The notes under the pieces are model-generated. The model did no database searches and had not been told where the DNA came from. It was given only the letters and a program-made list of their open reading frames with translations. Position numbers and translations under genes: made by a program. A DNA stretch of 64,000 nt from Saitoella complicata NRRL Y-17804 (lineage: Eukaryota > Ascomycota > Saitoellomycetes > Saitoellales > Saitoellaceae). Positions 32,255-42,167 of the stretch are shown here, piece by piece (position 1 is the first letter of the stretch; the number at the start of each line of letters is the position of its first letter). The stretch lies in contig NW_017566996.1 of NCBI RefSeq assembly GCF_001661265.1, forward strand, positions 186,001 through 250,000, in the 5' to 3' direction.

Positions 32255-32600
32255 CACCCAACTTCTGTCCAGGCGAATTTCTCATGCCTTTGACGACGGA
32301 CCGACTGAGCGACGTGTGTTGTACGACGTTGACGCTTGAGTGAGGTGCTGTTGGGGCCGGCAGGGTCGACATGAATGAGCATGCTGACTGTTTCCCAGCC
32401 TTTTGTCATTTCTAACATTTATTTCTTCACTTTCAAGCGAGTTTAAAAGGCCTCCATCCTGCCTTCACCGTCCCTTGTTTCTCTCCACCATCCTCTCAAC
32501 CGTTCGCACCCCGTCGGCTGCGCACGCTCATCATCTCGCATCCCTCACAGACGCGTCCTCTACCATCCCTACAACCACCACCTCGATCCCAATAATAATC
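32255..32600. promoter_or_regulatory. Divergent intergenic region, GH47 and Tho1-like genes
   Basis: 346 bp between start codons. The right half, 32440-32600, is a pyrimidine-rich leader of the Tho1-like gene. No gene seen. Confidence 0.45.
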
Positions 32601-33452
32601 ATGTCCAAGACCTCCGACTTTGCTCCTCCCGAAGAAGAAATCAACTGGGACGAAGACCCTACCCCCGCTCCTTCTGCCGCAATTGTGACCGACCCATCGG
32701 TGACGACAGGCGATGATCTGAGCGCGGAGGCGGCTTCTGGGACGACGGATGCGCAGCCTGCACCTGAGCCGAGTTTGGAGAAGGTTGAGGCGGAGGGCGC
32801 GAAGCCAGATTTGAGTGAGGATAAAGCGTACGTTGTTTACCCTACCGTGGTCGAGCCGATATCAGCGCCGATACGATGCTGTGAGTGAGTATGAAGGGTG
32901 ACGCTGATCTATTCGAGTAGTGTACCCGCAGCAGCCCCGAAACCCAAAACCGTCACCAAGGAATCCGGGTTCACCTTCAAGCGCCTCGGTGCCTCTTTCG
33001 ACACCGGTGCCCCCTCCACCAAGCCCTCCACCATCGCGACCACCACTGCTGCAACCGCTGCCGCTGCGCCTGCCACGACCGAGAAGGACGACGCGGAAGC
33101 GAAGCGTTTAGCTGCTGAGGAAGAGAAGCGCAAGAGACGTGAGGCGAGGTTCGGTGTGGTCGAGAAGCCTGCGCCGAAGGCACCGAAGGAGAAGCCTGCC
33201 CCTGCTCCCGCCGCTGCTGTCCCCAAACCCGCACCGACCAAGGCCGCACCCGCCGCAGCCGCAGCCAAGAAAAACGTGAAGCAAGCCCCGGCGGCGGAAA
33301 AGAGGAAAGCCGAGCTCGACCCAGCGGAGTTGGACAAAGCGAGGAAGCGCGCGGAGAGGTTCGGGGTTAAGAAGACTGAGGAGAAGGTCGCGACGTCGGG
33401 GGAGGAAGAGAAGAAGGTTGAGGAGGTTGCGGAGAAGGTTGAGGGACAGTAA
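32601..33452 (+). CDS. tho1: Tho1/MOS11-like mRNA-export-associated protein
   Basis: Two exons, 32601-32827 and 32921-33452, with a 93-nt intron, give 252 aa. The N-terminal third is acidic and disordered (PPEEEINWDEDP). The remainder has two copies of the Tho1/MOS11 C-terminal-type motif: EAKRLAAEEEKRKRREARFG and ELDKARKRAERFGVKKTEE, each a basic helix ending RFG. Between them lies an Ala/Pro/Lys-rich linker. Proteins with this motif (yeast Tho1, plant MOS11, animal SARNP) bind RNA and work with TREX in nuclear mRNA export. A conserved SGFTFKRLGASFDTG segment starts exon 2. A canonical N-terminal SAP domain is not seen. Confidence 0.72.
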
Positions 33453-33753
33453 AACGAAGGAAGATGGGGATGAGCATCAAAGGGAAGTGGGGTGTGGCTA
33501 CGTGTATAGGACTATGTCACAGTCGCCGTTAAAATCTAGCTGTAAGGTGAGGTAGTTATGAATACCGAAGTTTGATCGTTCCAAAGCACGTCGCACATAT
33601 TGAAAACTCATTCGTCTCGGTATTGATATCGATTCATAGTCCTTAAGCTTCATGACGTCATGCATCTCGAGGACCTTCGATATATATACCCTTGAACCTC
33701 CATCCACCAGTAGCACCTCCATCAAACAAACATAAGTACAAAAACAAGCGAAT
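33453..33753. other. Intergenic, CsbD-like gene promoter
   Basis: No gene. A TATA element is present near 33681. Confidence 0.45.
33681..33688 (+). promoter_or_regulatory. Candidate TATA box of the CsbD-like gene
   Basis: TATATATA lies about 70 bp before the ATG at 33754. A strong TATA box fits stress-inducible expression, which is an inference. Confidence 0.5.
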
Positions 33754-34114
33754 ATGTCAGACTCCACAAGCCCCTCCCTCATCCACGGCCACGCCCAATA
33801 CGCCAAAGGCGCCTTCGAAGTACATACACTTCCTCCCCTTCTTCCCCCCGTCCTTCACGTACTAACACTTGTGCCCACAGGAAACAATCGGCTCCGTAAC
33901 CGGCGCAAAATCCTGGACCGACGCCGGCTCCCACGACAAATCCGCCGCGATCTCCGAAATGAAGGCCGCGAACGACTTGGGATCCTCCTCCCGCATGGGC
34001 GCAGCAGGTGCTGGGACAGGGAAGGATGCGTCGTTTTTGGGGGGGATTGAGAAGAAGGTTGGGGAGGTTGTTGGGTGTGAGGGCATGGTTGAGAATGGGG
34101 AGAAGAAGCAGTAG
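33754..34114 (+). CDS. CsbD-like small stress protein
   Basis: Two exons, 33754-33819 and 33881-34114, with a 61-nt intron ending CCCACAG, give 99 aa. The splice yields GHAQYAKGAFEETIGSVTGA followed by KSWTDAGSHDKSAAISEMKA, the pattern of the fungal CsbD-like family (also named mismatched-base-pair and cruciform-DNA-recognition proteins). The remainder is Gly/Ala-rich and ends in VGCEGMVENGEKKQ. Members are small, hydrophilic and often induced by stress or in spores; the biochemical role is not established. Confidence 0.8.
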
Positions 34115-34384
34115 GGGAGGGGAGTTGGGGTGTAGGATATTGAGTGGGGAGTGTATGAGTATGTGAGGTTAATAAAAAAGCGATAGAGATCGCATTTTGA
34201 GACGACAACGAAGGCAGCTTGGCCTGGAACACTTGCTACCATACGGGCTGCCAATGCTAACTGCACTGCTCCAACTCCTTTGTGATACTGCTGGTGCAGA
34301 GGGGCAAACAGAATCATTATTCGTACGCCGACGTTCTCTTTGCCGGTGAACTTGGATAACGTTTGGTTTTCAGGTACCATATCT

Positions 34385-34466
34385 GGTTGTATAGTGTAGC
34401 GGTTATCACTTTCGGTTCTGACGCCTTGGCTTCCGAACAACCCCGGTTCGAATCCGGGTACGACCT
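34385..34466 (+). tRNA. tRNA-Gln (anticodon CTG) with a short intron
   Basis: The 82-nt segment folds as a tRNA. Acceptor GGTTGTA pairs with TACGACC (one G-T), discriminator T. The D arm contains AGTGTAGCGGTTATCACT. The anticodon stem TTCGG/CCGAA encloses TTCTGA. An intron of about 10 nt (CGCCTTGGCT) follows one base 3' to the anticodon, the standard nuclear tRNA intron site. The T arm is CCCCGGTTCGAATCCGGG. Removal leaves 72 nt. A TTTT run follows at about 34472 as a possible Pol III terminator. CCA is not encoded, as expected in a eukaryote. Confidence 0.93.
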
Positions 34467-34573
34467 CATCCTTTTGCTGCAGCTCCTCACACTTCATAGA
34501 TGATATTACGTCTTCCATTGATTCTTGCGACTACATCTGTCTATCACAAGTTACTTCGACGCTTTCTGCTTTC

Positions 34574-36412
34574 TCACCCGATTCTCCTCTGCCGAAGAAA
34601 AAGCCCGGCCACAACCGCAGTTACAGCCAAAACGAGACTCAGTACGTGTGTGTACTCGATTGCATGGACGTAACACCCCACGACAACCATTTTATCCCCT
34701 TCTGCCAACTTTTGAACCTCCTCCACGTCTTGTAAAACCCTCGTAATTACCTCCTCGGGCACGTCCTGTTTCCCCAGAAGGAGGGCAAGGGAGGTCCGGA
34801 GAACGGCGGAGGTAAGCGAAACACCCAGTACCATGCCTATGTTGGAAGCGAGATATAACCCACTCGTCGCAATTGCAATGGCTGATTTTTGGACGGCGGA
34901 AGTGAGAGCGATGAATACAGCCGTCTGCGCAATCCCTGTACCGAAACCACCGGGGATGATAAACAAGGATTGGATCCAGTTCGTCTCGCCATGCCAGGTT
35001 AGGATGAGAAGGATGTAGGTGACAGCAGCTACTACACCCGCTGATACGGCTGGGAGTTTGTACCGCCCCGTCCGGTGGATAAAGACCCCCGTGAGCAGCG
35101 CACCAACAGTGTTCCCCACGACGGCCGGGAGCAAGTGCGCCCCCGCAACACTCGTCGAAGCCGACTGCGTAACCTGGAAATACAACGGCACCAAATACAT
35201 CATCCCCATCTGCGCAGCCAACTGTGCCAACATCGCCCAATAACTCAACAACACCTGCGCATTGCAAAGTAGGGACAACGGAAAAATCGGTTCGGACGCG
35301 CAGGATTCGGTGATGAGGAAGAGAGCGAAGGAGACGAAGGTGGAGAGGAGGATGAGCATGAGGGGGGTTGAGGTGTAGGGGAGACGGGTACCGCCGAGTT
35401 CGAGGATGAGGAGGAAGGCGGTGATTGTTGAGGCGAGGAGGGCGGCGCCGACGAAGTCAATACGGGTGAGTTTGGAGCGGTGGGATTCTTGGGGTTTGGT
35501 ACCACTGCCGTCGTCCCTGTGGATCTGCTCGGAGGTGGAGGAACCGGTGTCGGGGAGCTTGTGGTAGACAAGAACAGCAGCCAATAACGTCAATGGTGCT
35601 TGCCCGAAGAAGGACCACCTCCACCCAACCGTATCAGTCAACCACCCTCCCAAGGGTCCACCAATACTCCTGCCGAATGTGGAAGCGACGTTGACGTAGG
35701 ATCTCCATTTCGCTACTTCACGTAGCGGTACAAGATCCGTGATGAGGATCGAAACGAGAGCACTCATCCCAGCACCCCCGACACCGGAGACGACACGGCC
35801 AAGAACCAACATCCCCATGCTTCCAGCGAAACCACAGATTGCACACCCGATGCCGAAAAACGCGTAAGCAGCGAGTAGCACGCCTTTCCGCCCGTAGATG
35901 TCTGAGAGTTTCCCGTAAAGTGGTTGAGACGCGCACATGGCGAGAGTGTACGAAGCGATGAGCCATGAGCTGTTTTGGAGGGAGGAGAACTCCGATGAGA
36001 TGGAAACGCTGGTGGCGAGGACGAATGAGCCATCTGCGTTGGAGATCAAGGACCCGAGGAGGAGGACGGCGATGATACTGCCGATGCGGGGAGGGTTTGG
36101 GGCAGTGATGGAGGAGGAGGTTGTAGGGGTGACGGAGGCGGACTCGATGTCGCGAACCTGGATCAGGACGTCCTTAGTCGTTGATCCGCAGCTGGAGTAG
36201 GACTTGTGGATAGATACGTCGTGCGAAGGTCTCAAGAGCGGGGAATCCTCGGTGTGTTCATCGTCGTAGTCGACGCGTTCAAGCTCGGCGTAGGCGCTGT
36301 CACGCGTACGAGGAAGAACGTCCGATCCAGCGACACTGCTCCTGCAGCGGTTCACGGCTTTTCTGCTCATCCAGGTGATATTTTGGAGGAGGGGTGGTGA
36401 GCGTTGGATCAA
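34574..36412 (-). CDS. MFS transporter, 14-TM DHA2 type (vacuolar basic amino acid/Fnx-like)
   Basis: 612 aa, single exon. A hydrophilic N-terminus of about 110 residues contains ERVDYDDEHTEDSPLL, a possible acidic dileucine vacuolar sorting signal. About 14 membrane segments follow. MFS signatures include QPLYGKLSDIYGRKGVLL (motif A), LGRVVSGVGGAGMSALVSI (motif B-like) and GGPLGGWLTDTVGWRWSFF (motif C/DHA). The arrangement resembles yeast Vba1/2 and S. pombe Fnx1/2, which move basic amino acids into the vacuole; drug efflux is the alternative. A downstream in-frame Met (MSRKAVNR) may be the real start. Divergent from the arylsulfatase. Confidence 0.82.
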   Translation of the reverse strand: MIQRSPPLLQNITWMSRKAVNRCRSSVAGSDVLPRTRDSAYAELERVDYDDEHTEDSPLLRPSHDVSIHKSYSSCGSTTKDVLIQVRDIESASVTPTTSSSITAPNPPRIGSIIAVLLLGSLISNADGSFVLATSVSISSEFSSLQNSSWLIASYTLAMCASQPLYGKLSDIYGRKGVLLAAYAFFGIGCAICGFAGSMGMLVLGRVVSGVGGAGMSALVSILITDLVPLREVAKWRSYVNVASTFGRSIGGPLGGWLTDTVGWRWSFFGQAPLTLLAAVLVYHKLPDTGSSTSEQIHRDDGSGTKPQESHRSKLTRIDFVGAALLASTITAFLLILELGGTRLPYTSTPLMLILLSTFVSFALFLITESCASEPIFPLSLLCNAQVLLSYWAMLAQLAAQMGMMYLVPLYFQVTQSASTSVAGAHLLPAVVGNTVGALLTGVFIHRTGRYKLPAVSAGVVAAVTYILLILTWHGETNWIQSLFIIPGGFGTGIAQTAVFIALTSAVQKSAIAIATSGLYLASNIGMVLGVSLTSAVLRTSLALLLGKQDVPEEVITRVLQDVEEVQKLAEGDKMVVVGCYVHAIEYTHVLSLVLAVTAVVAGLFLRQRRIG

Positions 36413-37010
36413 TTCTCTTCGAGGACTGATTGCTTTTTGATCAGCTCCTAGGGACGACTGAAGTCGTTAGTCCTCAGAGCGGCTTATCGGCCCCCTCATC
36501 CCGTACCCGGCGGATATTGGATTGTATGGCTCGTAGTCAATATTAATTTTCGCATTGCGTGCTCTGGTTTCGAATTCCCGTGCTCTCGGTTGCCTGGACG
36601 TCTCGCGCACGGTCCGAACAACTCAATTGGAACTGGCGCGAACTCTAAATTGAACCTACCGAAAATACCGAGCACGACAATTGATCGACGGCTTACGTGA
36701 TAGCAGCTGGTCAAACATGGGGACCATCGTGAGAGGCATTTCATAATTAGAGGTTGACTGGATTGCGTGATCAGAGATGAGCCGAGACGCATGTATGGCT
36801 ATGAGGGCACCTGGTGGAGATACGCGACACGGGATGAGGAGGTGCCTCCTAAGCAGATCGCGTGGTCGAGATTGTGAGCAGTCTCTCTCGAGCGGGGTAT
36901 CTAGTAGCTTACAACGACAGTATGGGGGTCTTTAGTAGACCGTCTTTTTATGATCGACATAACCCATCCTCCGCTGCGGCTCATCTCCAACACCTCGTCA
37001 ACATCACCCA
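36413..37010. other. Divergent intergenic region, MFS and arylsulfatase
   Basis: No gene. Lower-GC stretch around 36530-36720. No clear TATA box; TTTTTATG lies at about 36944-36951, roughly 60 bp before the arylsulfatase start. Confidence 0.45.
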
Positions 37011-38843
37011 ATGAAGCTCGCAACCCTCAGTGCGTTCCTCGCTGCAACGGCGACTGTTTTCCAGACTGTCAGCTCGATTAGCGTCAATGCGATTTTCGAC
37101 CAACACCCTCTCCAGCTCCCTCTCCATGACCGCAAGAAGCCCAACATCGTCTTCATTCTCACAGACGACCAAGACCTCCACATGTCTTCCCTCTCCTACA
37201 TGCCGCACCTCAACTCTACTCTCATCCAACACGGCACCCTCTACAACAGTCACTACGTCACCACAGCCCTCTGCTGTCCCTCCCGCGTCTCCCTCTGGAC
37301 CGGTCTCCTCGCCCACAACACCAACGTAACGGACGTCAACCCCCCGTATGGTGGGTACCCGAAATTCGTCCAGCGCGGGTTCAACGACAAGTGGTTACCG
37401 GTATGGTTGAACGACGCGGGGTATGGGACGTATTATACGGGGAAGTTGTTTAATGCGCATACGGTGGATAACTATGATGAGCCGCATGTGAAGGGGTTCA
37501 CGGGGAGTGATTTTTTGTTGGATCCGTATACATATCAGTATCGGAATGCGACGTTTCAGAGGAATCGTGAGAAGCCGATGTCGCATAAGGGGCAGTATAG
37601 CACGGATGTTCTCGCCGCCAAGGCATATGGGTTCTTGGATGAGGCGGTTGAGAGGTATGAGGAGGAGTCTGAGCCGTTTTTCCTCGCCATCGCTCCGGTT
37701 GCCCCGCATTCAAATGTCGAATTCAACTCACTCGATATCATCAACGGACCCGAGTTCAAGACCACGGCTCCTCTTGCGGCGGATCGACACACTCATCTCT
37801 TCCCCGACGCAAAAGTTCCGCGGACGCCAAACTTCAACCCCGACACACCCAGCGGTGTTAACTGGATCAAGAAGCTGGAGAAGCAGAGCGAGAACAACGT
37901 CGAGTATAACGACCATTTTTACCGTCAGCGTCTCCGTGCACTCCAAGCCGTCGATGAGATCGTGTTGAATGTCACCGCACGTCTCGCCGAGGCTGGACTC
38001 CTGGATGACACGTACATCATCTACACCTCTGACAACGGGTACCATATCGGTCAGCACAGGCTCCAACCGGGCAAGGAATGTGGGTTCGAGGAGGATATCG
38101 CCGTTCCCCTCATCATCCGAGGACCTGGTGTGCCGAAGGGTGAGGTGGTTGATGGACTTGTGACTACGCACGTCGACCTCGCACCCACCCTCTTCTCGAT
38201 TGCTGGGATTCCGTTGCGCGAGGAGTTCGATGGTACGCCTATTCCTCTGTCGTATAAACGCATTAAGCATCAGAAGAAGCATGGCAAGAGGGAACATGCG
38301 GGTGTTGAGTACTGGGGTTTTGCGCTTGAGGAGGGTGAATATGGGTTTAGTCATCATGAGGGGGAGGACGTCAAGGGGTACTACACCAACAACACGTACA
38401 AAGCCCTCCGTCTCGTGGGTGAAGATTACAGCCTCTACTATTCGGTCTGGTGCAACAACGAGCACGAGCTCTATGATCTCGACAAGGATCCGTACCAACT
38501 CACCAACCTATACACGAACAGTACGTTGATCAAGGACTACGAACTCCTCGGATACCCCTTGAAGAAAGTTTTGGGCCGCCTCGACGCACTCCTCTTCGTT
38601 CTCAAGTCTTGTACCGCGGAAACCTGCCAGTCCCCCTGGTCCGCGCTCCACCCCTCTCACCACCATCACGTATCTTCGCTCACTGAGGCGTTGGATGAGA
38701 GGTTTGATGAGTATTATGAGGAGGAGGTTGAGAAGATTAGGTTTGATAGGTGTGAGCAGGGATATATCGTGGAGGCAGAGGGGCCGCAGTGGGATAAGAG
38801 TATGGGGATGAGGGGTGGGCTGAGGTGGAGTGAGTGGGTGTGA
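37011..38843 (+). CDS. Secreted arylsulfatase
   Basis: 610 aa, no intron. It hydrolyses sulfate esters of phenols or other aryl alcohols. A signal peptide (about 1-22) precedes the sulfatase fold: KKPNIVFILTDDQD (metal Asp pair), then C88 in CCPSRVSLWTG, the C-x-P-S-R site where Cys is converted to formylglycine. Further conserved parts are WLNDAGYGTYYTGK, APHSNVEF, YTSDNGYHIGQHRL and KECGFEEDIAVPLIIRGPG. The C-terminal part is His- and Glu-rich. All catalytic landmarks are in place. It is the first of three neighbours (permease, TauD dioxygenase) that fit sulfur acquisition; arylsulfatases are classic sulfur-starvation genes in Neurospora and Aspergillus. Confidence 0.94.
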   Translation: MKLATLSAFLAATATVFQTVSSISVNAIFDQHPLQLPLHDRKKPNIVFILTDDQDLHMSSLSYMPHLNSTLIQHGTLYNSHYVTTALCCPSRVSLWTGLLAHNTNVTDVNPPYGGYPKFVQRGFNDKWLPVWLNDAGYGTYYTGKLFNAHTVDNYDEPHVKGFTGSDFLLDPYTYQYRNATFQRNREKPMSHKGQYSTDVLAAKAYGFLDEAVERYEEESEPFFLAIAPVAPHSNVEFNSLDIINGPEFKTTAPLAADRHTHLFPDAKVPRTPNFNPDTPSGVNWIKKLEKQSENNVEYNDHFYRQRLRALQAVDEIVLNVTARLAEAGLLDDTYIIYTSDNGYHIGQHRLQPGKECGFEEDIAVPLIIRGPGVPKGEVVDGLVTTHVDLAPTLFSIAGIPLREEFDGTPIPLSYKRIKHQKKHGKREHAGVEYWGFALEEGEYGFSHHEGEDVKGYYTNNTYKALRLVGEDYSLYYSVWCNNEHELYDLDKDPYQLTNLYTNSTLIKDYELLGYPLKKVLGRLDALLFVLKSCTAETCQSPWSALHPSHHHHVSSLTEALDERFDEYYEEEVEKIRFDRCEQGYIVEAEGPQWDKSMGMRGGLRWSEWV

Positions 38844-39739
38844 TTGGGGTGTGCATGGCATGGTAGAGTGGGAGGGAAGTGCGGAGGGGGAGGATGTGCG
38901 AGGAGATGGGAAGGGACGTATGGTTATCTCAGGCGATCGCAGTGTACATGGACTAGGAATGACTCCGAAATGAAACTTGTATTGTTACGAAGAACTTCGC
39001 ACGTTTGCTACAGTTTCTCGTCAGAAACAACCATGCGTTGCCCAGGTATGTCCAAGCAAGACCCCGTAATGCTCCGCATCATTATAGCTAATCCCTATCT
39101 TCAGCTTTTAATGCACGAGTACACCTCATGAACAAACTGACATCGCGCAATCCAATATACGAGAACTTCTCATGAACATTCAGGCTATATCATGCATTGT
39201 TTACCAGCTGAGCTCACCGGTTTCATCTCCGCAAGCTCAAGGTTGTGTCCCAACGGTCAAATCGCGCGATCTCCTCGGCCGAGCACACCATCCCAACACC
39301 GCTCCATATGCCTCAACTGAACTTGCGCGTGGAGACGGTAGAGACCTCCGATACAAACAAAGCCGTGTTTAGATAAGAACTTTAACCTGGAGCGTCAAGT
39401 TTTAGGTCAAGTTTTAGGTGCCGGCCGGCAAGATTGGCCGAGCATGTTGGCGCTGCATAGAAAAGCGGAGATTGACGGTAACCCGTGCGGAGTGAACCGT
39501 AAGACGTGTGATAGAAGCATGAAACTTGCCCGAAAATGCAACGCAGACATGGGCTACGTATGTGAGGATGAAGGGACGGTCCATGTCGCCATTCATGAAC
39601 CTGAACGCGTCTACAAGCCACGGGAGCACGTATGGAGGAGGAAGGAGGACCTGTGTCAAAGTCGCAAGAGTGTAGATAAACATCATGAAGTCCCTCCTGT
39701 TGTAGTACCACAGGCTCCAATCTGCATCTCCCTACCATC
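38844..39739. other. 0.9-kb intergenic region upstream of the permease
   Basis: No gene. It contains a perfect tandem duplication of 12 bp (GTCAAGTTTTAG, 39394-39417), and ATGTCGCCAT at 39583-39592, which differs at one position from the CYS3-type sulfur-control consensus. Confidence 0.45.
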
Positions 39740-41405
39740 ATGTCAACCTTCCCCGTCGAATCCGAGCTCGCTCATCCTAAACCAGTCGTTGTTGACGTTG
39801 ACGGGAACCGCGACGAGGAGAAGGAGCTCGCCAGAATCGTCGCGGCTTCCCATTCACCTTCCGAGATCTCCGACGACTTCACGCTCATCGCCTCGAATGA
39901 GCACTTCGTCCGTGATCTGGCATACACCCTCGAAGAGGAACACAAAGTTCGCCGTAAGCTCGATACGCATCTCATGCCTTGGATTCTCCTCACGACCTTC
40001 ATCCTGAACATGGATCGCACGAACAACTCCAAGTAGGTTCCTACTTGATTCGCGCGCCTCTTTCGACAGTTGCTAACGCTGCTACAGTGCAATCTCCGCC
40101 GGCCTCCCTGCTGATCTCGGCTTCACCATCGATGCCGTGAACAATGCAACCCTCATCTACGCCCTCGTCTTCACCCTCGCTACCTTCTCCGGTGCCATCA
40201 TCGCCAAACAAGTCGGTCCTCACCGCTGGATTCCTATTCTAATGTTCGCTTGGGGTATCGTTACGTGGTCTCACATCTTCATCAAGAATGTTGGTGGTTA
40301 CTACGCTGTAAGGTTCTTCATCGCGTTGACGGAGGGTGGAGTCATCCCTGCTACGCTGATTTATCTTGGTGGGTATTATTCGACGAAGGAGCTGGCTGTC
40401 CGTCTTGCTACGTTCTGGGGAGTCCAGAGTGTCGCGTCTGCTGTCTCTGGTCTCATGGCTGCTGGTATCTTGAAGATGAACGGCATCTCCGGGCTCGAAG
40501 GTTGGAAGTGGCTGTTCCTCATCGACGGAGTGATCACGAACGTCGTCGCCATCCTTACGTTCTTCTACCTCCCCTCAGGTCCTGGGAGGACTAAGGGTGG
40601 TCTCCGTGGTCCTAAGGGATGGTTCACCGATCGTCAGGTAAAGATTGCTGTGACCCGTCTCATCCGCGACGACCCCGTCAAGTCCGATTATGAACAAAAA
40701 GTTACTTGGTCTGATATCCGTGACGCTGCTATTGACCCTCGCCTCTGGGCTCACCTGGTCCTCACCTTCGTCGGCATGATGCCTATTACCCCGTTGCAGA
40801 CTTACATGCCGACTGTCATCAAGACATTCGGCTACAACGTGTTCGTGTCGAACGCCTTGACGGCGCCACCCTATCTGCTGCAGATGGTTGCCTCCGTTGC
40901 TCTCTGCTGGAACTCGGACCGTGTCGGCGAACGTGGGTTCCATGGCGTTTTTGGCGCGGCGTGGTTTATGGTTGGATGGATCATGCTTCGTGCTTTGCCG
41001 GAGACATCATCGAAGGGAGTTAGGTACCTCGCCATCCTCATCGCCGGTGGATGGCCCATCACGCACCCCCTCAACATCGCATGGATGACGGAGAACATGG
41101 CACCCCTTGGAAAGCGTACTGTTGCCTCCGGTGCAATCATCGGCGCAGCGAACTTGTTTGCAGTTCCCGGCGCCTACATCTATCGCGCCGATGACCAGCC
41201 TTACTTCCACCGTGGTAACTCTGTGTTGATTGCATTGACGGCTAGTTCGATCGTTATTTGGATTTCCTTGAAGTTCTGGTATAGGCACACCAACAGGGTG
41301 CGTGAGGAGAGGTGGGCGAGTTTTACGCATGAGGTGCAGGTTGAGTACGTCAAGAATACCAGTGACAAGGGAAACCAGCGTTTGGATTTCAGGTTCCGCA
41401 ACTAA
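39740..41405 (+). CDS. MFS anion:cation symporter, Dal5 family (candidate sulfonate/organic anion permease)
   Basis: Two exons, 39740-40032 and 40088-41405, with a 55-nt intron (GTAGGT...CTACAG, GCTAAC branch), give 536 aa. The splice forms LNMDRTNNSNAISAGLPADLG, the family's first-loop signature. Twelve membrane segments are expected; RFFIALTEGGVIPATLIYLGG and WKWLFLIDGVI are typical of Dal5/TNA1/Soa1 proteins. Substrates in this family include allantoate, nicotinate, biotin precursors, and in yeast Soa1 sulfonates, sulfate and thiosulfate. Lying between an arylsulfatase and a TauD dioxygenase, it may import sulfonates or sulfate esters; that is an inference from neighbours, not from its residues. 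The cytosolic N-terminus is acidic. Confidence 0.88.
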
Positions 41406-42167
41406 GTCTTCTTGTGCATGAGTTGGGAGAGGGGAGAAGGGCGAGGGGGCGGGAGCGGGAGCGGGAGCGAACGTGAGGGGAAATGCAGAGCAGGAAAAGA
41501 AGTGCGAAAGGATGCTGAGACTCGCTTGTTCCGTTGTACAAAGCCAGGCTTTCTTGGATACATTTTATATCGAATATGATACCTTCACCATTATCGTGAG
41601 TCCATCGTCAGTCCATTCCTGTTGTTACGGTTGCTCCTACTACACTGACTATGGCCTTACTCGAAAACCCGGTATAATTCTTGAAACGTGAAAGCAGTGA
41701 ATTCACATGTCCTATCATCCCATCCGGCTCATCTTGCCGATATCTTTCAGCTCCCCCTTCATCACGCAATGCGATCAACGTCATTGTTCATCCCCTTCTC
41801 TTCGGGTGCGCTTTGCGGCACTACCGTGGGAACGTACCGCTCACCCGCCCGAAAGTCTCGGAATGCCATGTTTGCGGAGAGTGACCGGTGACAATTTCTA
41901 ATCAGGCTCCATCTGAGGGCTCGTAACCTGTATGCACCGCAATTGGTGCTCTTTCCGTCATTTAGCCGATGATATCAATCGCGTGCCATTGCGTGCTCGA
42001 CATCGTGCGACGTGGCCCGTGGGAGGTGTACGTGATTACACCAGACGATCTCGCAATGCAGTTTGGCAGAAATAATATAAGATGTCACTCTAGTCCTTCC
42101 TCGCTCAACATCAATCCTCACCTTCAACAACCTCACAACAAGCATCAGTCAAACCGTATCAAGCACA
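41406..42167. other. Intergenic, TauD dioxygenase promoter
   Basis: No gene. Three GGGAGC units in tandem near 41451-41468. ATGATATCAA at 41969-41978 is a 9/10 match to a CYS3-type site, about 190 bp before the TauD start. Confidence 0.45.
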
